NCBI GenBank assembly: GCA_030068525.1
Contig: JASJOS010000001.1
Location: 124,001-188,000, forward strand
Direction of reading: 5' to 3'
Source of the DNA: Xanthocytophaga flava
GTDB lineage: Bacteria > Bacteroidota > Bacteroidia > Cytophagales > 172606-1
Length of the DNA stretch: 64,000 nucleotides
A program made the position numbers and the translations under genes. Below, piece by piece: positions 9,156 to 17,095 of the stretch; the first letter of the stretch is position 1; each line of letters starts with the position of its first letter. The notes under the pieces are model-generated. The model was not told the DNA's origin. It searched no databases and saw only the letters and a program-made list of their open reading frames with translations.

Positions 9156-10535
9156 ATGAGATCTCTTTCTATAACAAAGCTACATCTGCTTTTTATGTGG
9201 ATATTGTTTTCATTACCCATTATGGGCCAATCTACTTCATCTCTATCTCCACCTGTACAACTTACAGCTGAGCAAGATCATAAGCGACTAATGAACTTGT
9301 TGGGAATTACATCCATACGAAGGGGTCCGGACGGCAACCCTCAATCCCCCAATGCAGCTAACTTTGACGAAACTAAGGCAAATCCATATCCTAACCTGCC
9401 AGATCCATTACTACTAAAAAATGGAAAGAAAATAACTACAGCCCAACAATGGTGGACACAACGCAGACCTGAGATTGTAGAAGATTTTGACAAAGAAATT
9501 TATGGACGGGTTCCGGCACATACTCCTAAAGTGCGATGGGAAATTGTACAAACTAAAATTGATACAATAGGAAAAATTCCAGCCCTGACTAAAAAAATTA
9601 TAGGATATGTAGATAATTCAGATTATCCACTTATCTCTGTCAGTATCGATCTGACAGTCACTACTCCTGTCAATTCTTCGGGTCCTGTCCCGTTACTCAT
9701 GGAATTTAGTTTTGTACTCCCGCCCGGTTTTCGTCCGCCGACGTCTCCAGTCCCACCTGCCCCTTCCTGGCAACAGCAAGTACTGGAAAAAGGCTGGGGT
9801 TACGCAATTTTAATTCCAACCAGCGTACAAGCAGATAAAGGAGATAGCCTGACCAGAGGTATTATTGGGTTAGTAAATAAAGGCCAGCCACGTAAGGTTG
9901 ATGATTGGGGAGCATTGCGTGCATGGGCTTGGGGAGCGAGCCGAGCATTGGATTATCTGGAAACAGATCCTGCCATAGATGCAAAACAGGTAGGTATCGA
10001 AGGCCTGTCCCGCTATGGAAAAGCGGCCCTTGTGACTATGGCTTATGATTCCCGCTTTGCTATCGCGTTTGTAGGCTCATCAGGAGAAGGAGGGGCTAAA
10101 TTACACAGAAGAATGTATGGGGAACAGGTAGAAAATGTCGCCTCATCGGGTGAATACCATTGGATGGCTGGTAATTTTATTAAATATGCAGGTCCACTCA
10201 CACCTAACGATCTACCTGTAGATTCACATGAACTAATAGCTTTATGTGCTCCCCGCCCTGTTTTTGTCGGTAGCGGCTCTCTCCAGGTAGAAGGGGGCTG
10301 GGTAGATGCCAAAGGTATGTTTTTAGGAGCTGCCTATGCAGGACCTGTTTATAAACTAGTAGGTAAAAAAGGCTTGGGCACTACAGAGTTTCCTCTTATT
10401 GAGACCGCTTTACTCTCAGGAGACATTGCATTTCGTCAACATAGTGGTGGACATACCAACGGGCCTAACTGGCCAACCTTCATTTCTTTTGCAGAACGTT
10501 ACCTAAAAACCAATAGTAAACCGAAACACAAATAG
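9156..10535 (+). CDS. CE15-like glucuronoyl esterase (secreted alpha/beta hydrolase)
   Basis: A 459-residue secreted protein with signal peptide ending near PIMGQ. It matches the bacterial CE15 4-O-methyl-glucuronoyl methylesterase family, which cleaves ester links between glucuronoxylan and lignin. The nucleophile elbow is G-L-S-R-Y-G-K (about residues 281-287, Ser catalytic, Arg typical of CE15). An acidic residue follows in SSGEGG (about 308), and the catalytic His is probably in HSGGHTNGPNW (about 431-441). Length and the WWxxRRPEIVEDFDKEIYGR segment (about 104-124) also fit. The neighbouring polysaccharide deacetylase could act on the same type of substrate, but there is no SusC/SusD pair, so this is not a canonical polysaccharide utilisation locus. 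Confidence 0.82.
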   Translation: MRSLSITKLHLLFMWILFSLPIMGQSTSSLSPPVQLTAEQDHKRLMNLLGITSIRRGPDGNPQSPNAANFDETKANPYPNLPDPLLLKNGKKITTAQQWWTQRRPEIVEDFDKEIYGRVPAHTPKVRWEIVQTKIDTIGKIPALTKKIIGYVDNSDYPLISVSIDLTVTTPVNSSGPVPLLMEFSFVLPPGFRPPTSPVPPAPSWQQQVLEKGWGYAILIPTSVQADKGDSLTRGIIGLVNKGQPRKVDDWGALRAWAWGASRALDYLETDPAIDAKQVGIEGLSRYGKAALVTMAYDSRFAIAFVGSSGEGGAKLHRRMYGEQVENVASSGEYHWMAGNFIKYAGPLTPNDLPVDSHELIALCAPRPVFVGSGSLQVEGGWVDAKGMFLGAAYAGPVYKLVGKKGLGTTEFPLIETALLSGDIAFRQHSGGHTNGPNWPTFISFAERYLKTNSKPKHK

Positions 10536-10561
10536 AGTCGCTTATTTAGGGGAGACAGTCT

Positions 10562-11371
10562 TTATTTGTTTCCTTTTTTCATTTTCTGTTGAGCTTCTTT
10601 TATATATTGGGTTACTTCGAGAAATGGAGCAACCCAAATCTGCGACTGATTTTGCTGAAGAAAATGTACTAGCTTTCGATGTGCATCAACAGATACATTG
10701 AGATTATGTTCTCCTCCTACTCCATGAAACAAGAATACCAATAACGTCTTGGTTTCCATTGCTTTCTTTACAAGAGTAATCAATTCCTCTCCTGATTGCC
10801 CATTTATGCCTATAGCTCCTACATTCATTAGATCAATCTGGCCGAGTGACAAAAATTCAGGCTTTACCCCACGGGCAGCAACAAAATCATCCTTCATCAA
10901 ATCCAGATATGTTACATCTCCGATTTTGTTATCACCACATGGATAAGCAAATGTCCGTTGTGTTTTTCCATCCAAAGTTTGTAATAAAACATTCATCATT
11001 CGGATTTCATCTACCATCCGTGTAACAGAATAGGCTCCCATATTCGATTCAGGTTTTACCCACTCTCTTCCAGGTATTTGTCCAATACAAGGGTGGAATA
11101 AGGTATGATTCGCCATTTCATGTCCATTGGCAGCTGCTTTACGCCAATCTGTGATTCGTTGCCTAAAACCGGGAAAATAGCCGGATAAATAAAATGTACC
11201 TTTCAACTTTGCAGAGTCCAGAACAGGAATTACGTTATCGAGATGGACATTCAATGCATCATCATAAGTAAGTACAACAGCACATTGTTTTCCATTCCAC
11301 GTAACTTTTTGCTGGGCAAAAGCTAATATTCCTTGTAAAATAAAAAGGTAGAGAAAGGCAATTCTTTTCAT
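10562..11371 (-). CDS. Secreted polysaccharide deacetylase (NodB/CE4-like)
   Basis: A 269-residue protein with signal peptide (MKRIAFLYLFILQGILAFAQ). The NodB homology domain covers most of the mature chain: motif 1 is TYDDA (about residues 34-38, general base and metal Asp), motif 2 is ANHTLFHP (about 87-94, metal His pair), and motif 3 is AYPCGDN (about 142-148). Motif 1 departs from the usual TFDDG by having Tyr and Ala. A later LFHGVG motif supplies the C-terminal catalytic His. The likely reaction is hydrolytic deacetylation of a sugar polymer. It converges with the CE15-like esterase with a 26-nt gap. Confidence 0.85.
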   Translation of the reverse strand: MKRIAFLYLFILQGILAFAQQKVTWNGKQCAVVLTYDDALNVHLDNVIPVLDSAKLKGTFYLSGYFPGFRQRITDWRKAAANGHEMANHTLFHPCIGQIPGREWVKPESNMGAYSVTRMVDEIRMMNVLLQTLDGKTQRTFAYPCGDNKIGDVTYLDLMKDDFVAARGVKPEFLSLGQIDLMNVGAIGINGQSGEELITLVKKAMETKTLLVFLFHGVGGEHNLNVSVDAHRKLVHFLQQNQSQIWVAPFLEVTQYIKEAQQKMKKGNK

Positions 11372-11468
11372 ACAAAACAGATGATAGTTTTTCCTATGTA
11401 AGAAGTATTATAAAAGTAAAGACGTATTCTTTGAAGGAAAAGTACAAATAAAGTATTTATAAACAAAC

Positions 11469-11490
11469 AAAGCCCTTCATTCAGGGCTTT
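11469..11490 (-). terminator. Rho-independent terminator of hemL
   Basis: Arms aaagccct (11469-11476) and agggcttt (11483-11490) with a 6-nt loop. On the minus strand it lies 31 nt after the hemL stop and runs into ttgtttgttt. Confidence 0.8.
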
Positions 11491-11520
11491 GTTAATGTAT
11501 TTGATTTAAAATAAAAAATA

Positions 11521-12819
11521 TCAGGCTGTTACCAGAATCTCTTCCAATGATTCATAGTTAGCCTTGATGATTGTATCAATATGGTCGTTTGTTAATGCAG
11601 TTGAAACGAACAAGCTCTCAAACTGAGATGGAGCCAGATACACTCCCCGCTTTAGCATAGCTTGGAAATATTTAGCAAATAACTGCAGGTCAGACTGTTT
11701 AGCAGATTCAAAATCATATACTGGTTTGTCTGTAAAGAAAATCGTAAACATAGATCCTACATGATTAATTGTGTAATTAACCCCTAACTTTTGCATATTA
11801 GATTGCATTCCTGCCACAATCTTATTTCCGATTTCTTCCAGACGTGTATATACTTCCGGATGGTTGTTCAGATAGTGTAACATTGCCAGTCCGGCAGACA
11901 TGGCAACCGGATTTCCAGATAAGGTACCTGCCTGATATACAGGGCCAGCAGGAGACACGAAATCCATGATTTCCCGACGTCCACCATACGCACCAACAGG
12001 CATTCCACCTCCAATAATCTTACCCATGGTAATCAAATCAGCCTGAACATTGAAACGTTCCTGTACTCCTCCTTTTGCCAGTCGAAATCCTGTCATTACT
12101 TCGTCAAAGATCAACACAATACCTTCCCGTGTACAAATCTGTCGCAAACCTTCTAAAAACCCTTTATTAGGCAATACAAGACCCATATTTCCAGCCACAG
12201 GTTCTACAATGATAGCAGCTATGTTTTGTTTATTCTCTGTAACAAGTCTCTCTACTGCTTCAAGATCATTGAAAGGGGCAGTCAATGTATCATTGGCGAT
12301 TCCTTGTGTTACACCAGGGCTATCCGGCACACCCATTGTGGCAGCCCCACTACCGGCAGCAATCAGAAAGCTATCGCCATGTCCATGATAACAGCCCTCA
12401 AACTTGATCATTTTATCACGACCTGTATAGCCTCTGGCTAATCGAATAGCAGACATAGTTGCTTCTGTGCCAGAGTTCACCATCCGAACCTTCTCCAGGG
12501 TAGGCACCATAGAGATAATCAGTTCTGCCATCTCCACTTCTTTTCGGGTAGGAGCACCAAACGATAGTGAATTTTGTACAGCATCCGCAACTGCTTTCTG
12601 AATAATTTCATGGGCATGTCCCAGTACCATAGGTCCCCATGAATTAATCAGTTCAATGAATGCATTATCATCTTCATCATATAGATAAGCGCCTTTAGCA
12701 GATTTAATAAAAAGAGGATTACCTCCCACTGCCCGAAATGCCCGCACTGGAGAGTTAACCCCTCCAGGAATAACCTTCTTGGCATGTTCAAATAGCTGTT
12801 GGCTCTGAGATATATTCAT
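11521..12819 (-). CDS. hemL: Glutamate-1-semialdehyde 2,1-aminomutase
   Basis: Converts glutamate-1-semialdehyde to 5-aminolevulinate, the committed step of C5 heme synthesis, in the cytoplasm. The 432-residue length is exactly typical. Visible class-III aminotransferase features are GGVNSPVRAF at the N-terminus, NSGTEATMSAIRLARGYTGR (about 118-137), the cofactor Asp in IFDEVMTGFR (about 239-248), and the PLP lysine in ITMGKIIGGGMPVGAYGG (about residue 266). It is transcribed alone with its own terminator. No other heme genes are in the window. Confidence 0.97.
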   Translation of the reverse strand: MNISQSQQLFEHAKKVIPGGVNSPVRAFRAVGGNPLFIKSAKGAYLYDEDDNAFIELINSWGPMVLGHAHEIIQKAVADAVQNSLSFGAPTRKEVEMAELIISMVPTLEKVRMVNSGTEATMSAIRLARGYTGRDKMIKFEGCYHGHGDSFLIAAGSGAATMGVPDSPGVTQGIANDTLTAPFNDLEAVERLVTENKQNIAAIIVEPVAGNMGLVLPNKGFLEGLRQICTREGIVLIFDEVMTGFRLAKGGVQERFNVQADLITMGKIIGGGMPVGAYGGRREIMDFVSPAGPVYQAGTLSGNPVAMSAGLAMLHYLNNHPEVYTRLEEIGNKIVAGMQSNMQKLGVNYTINHVGSMFTIFFTDKPVYDFESAKQSDLQLFAKYFQAMLKRGVYLAPSQFESLFVSTALTNDHIDTIIKANYESLEEILVTA

Positions 12820-12967
12820 ATATAAAAGCTGTTAATCGTTGTAATTACAAATTGTGATAAATTTCTGCACAAATATCTGACACAATCCCCAATAAATCAC
12901 CTTTTTTGTAACAATTAACAGTATAGTTCTCTCAACGATCCTCCACAGAAACACAATTATTCCCACT

Positions 12968-13690
12968 CTACTCAAGTCCTGTTTTATCAGGGGTCCAGAA
13001 AGGTTTTGCTTTTATTTGTCCAGAATTCCAATTTAACTCTTTTTTGAAATATTGATTTAACTGCACACAGCTTCGACTATCACCACCCACATAGACCATA
13101 CCGGAATCCGATATTTGTCTGGCAGTAACATCAATGGATTGCACTAGTCTCTGTCCTGGGTTTGCAGCTAACTGTAGAAATTGAAATGGTTTTGATCCAT
13201 CAATATCTGGAAAAATATCTTTTTCATTTTCAGCATACACAAAGCCATAAATCTTTTTGGAAACAGACAGATTTCTATAGATTTCATACAAATGTCCCAA
13301 AGCAGAAGTATCACCCACCAATACGTATGAGTCGGCAGACTGATCTACAATAAACTTACCTTTGTGCCATCCAAAGTAAATAGTATCTCCAACAACACAA
13401 TCCTGAACCCATTTGCTACCGGGTCCGTTAGAATGTGTACAGGCAGCAATATCTATAGTCTCAGCTTTGCGATCAAAATACCAGACTGAGTAGCTTCTGA
13501 TTTTGTCTTTCAGATTCACAGACATACCCATACCACAAAAAATTCGCAGAAAATATCCTGGTACATATTCCACTGATTTTAAACCACTACTATGAATACG
13601 GATATGAAAAGTATTGTCAGCTATTTTTGACTTGTGTACAATAACAGCTTTGTTTAAAAGTTTACTTGCCAGATTATCAATAAGACCCAT
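12968..13690 (-). CDS. Siderophore-interacting protein (FAD-binding ferric reductase family)
   Basis: About 240 residues from the ATG at 13690 (MGLIDNLASK). An upstream in-frame ATG at 13777 would add a 29-residue tail unlike the family and is less likely. The FAD-binding barrel carries RSYSVWYFD (the RxYS/T flavin motif, about residues 67-75), and DIAACTHSNGPGSKWVQ matches the phosphate-binding segment of SIP/ViuB proteins. The GDTSALGHLYEI stretch is the NAD(P)H-binding start. The predicted role is cytoplasmic reduction of ferric-siderophore to release iron. No siderophore receptor or synthesis gene is nearby. Confidence 0.85.
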   Translation of the reverse strand: MGLIDNLASKLLNKAVIVHKSKIADNTFHIRIHSSGLKSVEYVPGYFLRIFCGMGMSVNLKDKIRSYSVWYFDRKAETIDIAACTHSNGPGSKWVQDCVVGDTIYFGWHKGKFIVDQSADSYVLVGDTSALGHLYEIYRNLSVSKKIYGFVYAENEKDIFPDIDGSKPFQFLQLAANPGQRLVQSIDVTARQISDSGMVYVGGDSRSCVQLNQYFKKELNWNSGQIKAKPFWTPDKTGLE

Positions 13691-13798
13691 CTTATTTAGT
13701 TTTGTAATGGTAATATAAAAGTGTACTACTTCTCGACTAATGTATAGCTGGTAATTATACAGACGAACAGACATCACTTTTACTTTACGCTATAAAAA

Positions 13799-13828
13799 GA
13801 AAGTGAGCCTTTTGTAAGGCTCACTTTC
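13799..13828 (-). terminator. Rho-independent terminator of the DsbA-like gene
   Basis: A 12-bp perfect stem (13799-13810 with 13817-13828) and a 6-nt loop. Reading on the minus strand it is followed by tctttttata, 31 nt past the stop. Confidence 0.85.
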
Positions 13829-13858
13829 GAAAATAAGATATTCTTTATCACATAAATA

Positions 13859-14587
13859 CTAATTGCAATCACCCTCTGGTGTACAGGAAGGTCCTTCAAT
13901 TACTTCAATAGGTGCAGGATGTATATTTCTCCACTCTGTAAAGGATTTTCCCAACACATCTGAAAACACATCTGAAGGTTGTGCACCAGAAACAGCATAT
14001 TTGCGATTGAAGACAAAGAATGGTACACCTCTCACACCAATAGTTTGTGCCTCCCGAATATCTTTTTCTACTTCATACCCAAAATCATCACTAGCTAGCA
14101 CTTGCCGGATATCGTTTTCCTGCAATCCAATCTGTTGTCCTAACAACACCAGTGTCTCGTGATCGCTAAAATCTTTCCCTTCTGTAAAATAAGCTTTAAA
14201 TAAACGTTCTTCAGCCTCATCTCCGAGATTATGTTTTTTTGCCAGTTGTATCATTCGATGGGCATCAAATGAATTGGCAACAACAGCATTATCAAAGTTA
14301 TAGGTAAGACCTGCTTCTTTTGCCATCTGCGTTACCTGCCGATGCATCTGTACAGACTGCTCATAGGAAATACCTTTACGTTCTGATAAGTATTCATATA
14401 AATTTTTGCCATGTCCTGCTTCAATAGAAGGATCTAGCTGAAAGCTATGCCACTCCACTTCAACCGATCCAGCGTCAGAAAACTGTTGTAGTGCCTTTTC
14501 AAACTTTCTTTTACCTATATAACAAAATGGACACATAATATCTGACCATATCTCTACTTTCATTTTCTCAGTGGTATTCATCTGCAT
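13859..14587 (-). CDS. DsbA-family (FrnE-like) thioredoxin-fold oxidoreductase
   Basis: A 242-residue cytoplasmic protein without signal peptide. The thioredoxin-fold active site CPFC (about residues 19-22) follows the strand MKVEIWSDIM. The helical insertion and the cis-Pro loop in GVRGVPFFVFNRKYAVSGAQ (about 184-203) are diagnostic of the FrnE/2-hydroxychromene-isomerase-like DsbA branch. The C-terminus carries an additional Cys pair (SCTPEGDC, about 233-240). The function is probably thiol-disulfide exchange on unknown substrates. Two possible starts (MQMNTTEK or MNTTEK) differ by two residues only. Confidence 0.88.
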   Translation of the reverse strand: MQMNTTEKMKVEIWSDIMCPFCYIGKRKFEKALQQFSDAGSVEVEWHSFQLDPSIEAGHGKNLYEYLSERKGISYEQSVQMHRQVTQMAKEAGLTYNFDNAVVANSFDAHRMIQLAKKHNLGDEAEERLFKAYFTEGKDFSDHETLVLLGQQIGLQENDIRQVLASDDFGYEVEKDIREAQTIGVRGVPFFVFNRKYAVSGAQPSDVFSDVLGKSFTEWRNIHPAPIEVIEGPSCTPEGDCN

Positions 14588-14773
14588 TTTTATTTAAGAA
14601 TAATGATTGATACATGAATAAACAGTATATAGAGTGTAATATGTTCCCTGAAGTACTTATTAATCCCCACTACTTGCCCTACCGACAATTAAACTCAGAA
14701 AATTATTTAGAATAGCTACTGTAACATGCAACCATTCCAATAGGTAATGTGTCATGCTTTTGGAATTAAAAAT

Positions 14774-15220
14774 ATGTTTATGAAAACGATTTTAGTGATT
14801 GTGGGTGCAATAGTATTATTTAGCCAATGTATGAGGGATGGGCTTACACCAAAATCAGTGTCTCTTAATCAGGCAACTATTTTACAAGCCAAACAATCTG
14901 CCATTCTACGGACAAATATTGCTGCATCCAATGGCCTGAATATTCGTGTAGATTCGATTCAGGATAGTCGCTGTCCCAAGGAAGTAGCTTGTATATGGGC
15001 AGGAAATGCACAAGTGTTTTTTACAACAAGTAAAGGACAGGCAGTCAAATCTGGCACTTTGTGTATTGGTGCTTGTGGGCAACTTAAAACAGCTGACACT
15101 ACTCAGATTGAATTATCTGGTATGCATTATGATATAATTCTTCAGCGTGTAGATCCATATCCCACTCAAACAGAGAATCAACCTGCGAAGACGGCTAGGC
15201 TGTTTGTCAGAGCTCGTTAA
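14774..15220 (+). CDS. Small exported protein, DSRCP/CIWAGNA family
   Basis: About 148 residues from the ATG at 14774. The upstream in-frame ATG at 14747 would put nine polar residues before the signal sequence. A hydrophobic signal (KTILVIVGAIVLFSQC) ends at a Cys that could be lipidated, though the lipobox is poor. The mature part contains DSRCPKEVACIWAGNAQV, a motif I have seen in many uncharacterised exported proteins of Bacteroidota and Proteobacteria. Four Cys residues could form two disulfides. No function is known. It ends just before a strong bidirectional terminator. Confidence 0.7.
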   Translation: MFMKTILVIVGAIVLFSQCMRDGLTPKSVSLNQATILQAKQSAILRTNIAASNGLNIRVDSIQDSRCPKEVACIWAGNAQVFFTTSKGQAVKSGTLCIGACGQLKTADTTQIELSGMHYDIILQRVDPYPTQTENQPAKTARLFVRAR

Positions 15221-15221
15221 T

Positions 15222-15261
15222 AAACAAAAGAGGCTTGTTTGACAACAAGCCTCTTTTGTTT
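15222..15261. terminator. Bidirectional terminator, 18-bp perfect stem
   Basis: Arms 15222-15239 and 15244-15261 are exact inverted repeats with loop tgac, and carry A-runs and T-runs on both sides. It serves the convergent genes at 14774 and 15260 and overlaps the stop codon of the latter. Confidence 0.9.
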
Positions 15262-16966
15262 ATTCTAAAGGATTAGTCAGTATAAGACTCCCGCTTTCAA
15301 ATTTTGTAATAGGTATATATTGATTATCGTTTGCATTCCGATAATCATATCCTGCAAAGATGGCCCCCTTTATAGGTGCCTTACTCTTCAGTCCATTATG
15401 AAAGTTAGTACCAAACTCTTTCAATATTCTCCCAAAATAAAGCATCATATCATATCCCTGATAGGCATATACAGAAGGAATAAGATTTCTGGCCTGAATG
15501 TATGCCTGCTTAAAAGCTATTGCAGCCTCGCTACGGTAGTCCAGATACTCTGGATTAATAAAATGAAACTGTAACCGTTCAAACTGATCATAACTAAGCA
15601 TTGAATAGGACAACCAGTTTGACTGGGTAATGACAGGAATTTTTGTTTCCCTTTTCTCCAGCGAACTAACCAGATTAATTGCAACATTCTGATCAGAGGA
15701 GGTAATAAAAATATGTCCGGGATCTGTAGTCCCTTCAAGAGCCAGAATCATTTTAGGTATGTCAGCAGCAGAACCTATTTTACGAAAAGTAGATATTTTC
15801 CCACCACTTTCTGTAAACTTCTGTCTATATACATGAGCTAACAATGAATCGCGGGAAGTATTGCCATAAAATATAACAGCCGTAGGAGTAGTAAACTGCT
15901 TTCTGGCAAACTGGGCTGCATGTCTGGCCTGACTTTCTACAGAAGCCTGATATAGATAAGCAGCAGATGTATTCTGAACAATCTGACTGTTTGTTGTAAT
16001 AGGGTTGATCTGTCCTATCTTAGTTTGGTTTGCAAAAGAGACAGCAACTTTGATAGCAGCTCCATTAATAGGTCCTATAATCAGATCATTGGACTGAAAT
16101 TCAGACTGATTAGCAAGAGTTAACATTTTATCACCATCTGCCCCAACATCATAGGCAAACAAGTTTATCTGGATATCTTCTTTAGCCAGTTGCTGTTGAG
16201 CTAGCCGGATACCATTATACATATCTACAGCTATCGGACTCACACGACCATTTTTTTCTACAAGCAGTTTATTGTAGTCAAATGGCAGAATAACAGCCAC
16301 ATTATATGCCTGCTTAGTCTCAACCTGTTTGGCAGGTGGATTACTGACTTTTTTTAGATTAAATTGTGAATCCAGCTTTTTAGCTAATGCTTTTTCTTCT
16401 TCATTTGTACTAAGCCATAATTTATCTGTCAGCACTTCAGCGATGATACGATCATTTGAGTTCTTCTGTTGAAGGTCTTTTAGTACTGATATATTCTTTT
16501 CGCTTTGTAAGTAGTATCGTTTCAGACTTTCTGCATCTTTTTTTACTCCATCGTTTTTAATCTTATTGGTATTGACAAGAGCCATACCATAGTCTTTTTT
16601 GATAAAAAAGATATTTGCCAATAAATAGCTTGCCTGATCCATATCAGGCCATGAAGGATACTTTTGCTGCAACTGCTCCAGAGTCAAACGCGCTTCATCA
16701 GATTTGTTCGCTTTAAATGATGCCAGTGCACTGAAATAATGTGCATAGGCTGTAAATGGATTGTCAGGTAGTTCACGCATCAGAGGACGAAATATCTCCT
16801 GTGACAGATCATACTTTCCTTGTTTAATCAACTCTTTACCTGACTCATATTTACGTCTATAATCGGCCACAGTCTGTGCCTTGACAGTAGAAATATTGAT
16901 CAGGCTTACAAGGAACAGTATAAAAAAATAACAAAACGTAGTCTGTGAATGTGTGATGAATCGCAT
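15260..16966 (-). CDS. TPR protein with periplasmic-binding (LivJ/LpoA-like) domain
   Basis: A 568-residue exported protein (signal peptide ending VKAQ, about residue 31). The N-terminal 35-200 region is TPR-like (KYDLSQEIFRPLMRELPDNPFTAYAHY). From about 220 onward it has a type-I periplasmic-binding fold: VAVILPFDYNK, DMYNGIRLAQQQL, DLIIGPINGAAIKV, and a C-terminal PSVYAYQGYDMMLYFG hinge segment. This TPR plus Peripl_BP_6 arrangement is like LpoA, a penicillin-binding-protein activator. In Bacteroidota such proteins are also called ABC-type branched-chain-like binding proteins, but no transporter genes are nearby. Cell-envelope activator or sensor is the best guess. Confidence 0.8.
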   Translation of the reverse strand: MRFITHSQTTFCYFFILFLVSLINISTVKAQTVADYRRKYESGKELIKQGKYDLSQEIFRPLMRELPDNPFTAYAHYFSALASFKANKSDEARLTLEQLQQKYPSWPDMDQASYLLANIFFIKKDYGMALVNTNKIKNDGVKKDAESLKRYYLQSEKNISVLKDLQQKNSNDRIIAEVLTDKLWLSTNEEEKALAKKLDSQFNLKKVSNPPAKQVETKQAYNVAVILPFDYNKLLVEKNGRVSPIAVDMYNGIRLAQQQLAKEDIQINLFAYDVGADGDKMLTLANQSEFQSNDLIIGPINGAAIKVAVSFANQTKIGQINPITTNSQIVQNTSAAYLYQASVESQARHAAQFARKQFTTPTAVIFYGNTSRDSLLAHVYRQKFTESGGKISTFRKIGSAADIPKMILALEGTTDPGHIFITSSDQNVAINLVSSLEKRETKIPVITQSNWLSYSMLSYDQFERLQFHFINPEYLDYRSEAAIAFKQAYIQARNLIPSVYAYQGYDMMLYFGRILKEFGTNFHNGLKSKAPIKGAIFAGYDYRNANDNQYIPITKFESGSLILTNPLE

Positions 16967-17011
16967 TATAAGATTGTTTAAACAAAAGAACAGCCCCTAT
17001 TAAACGAAAAA

Positions 17012-17039
17012 ACTTCCTGAAAGTTGGCTTTCAGGAAGT
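17012..17039 (-). terminator. Rho-independent terminator of yidC
   Basis: A 12-bp perfect stem (17012-17023 with 17028-17039) and loop ttgg. On the minus strand a T-run follows directly. It is 57 nt past the yidC stop. Confidence 0.88.
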
Positions 17040-17095
17040 AAATATACAAGACGAAGTCTGTTTACAAAAAGTGTTTTCAGAGTTAATAAGAGACC

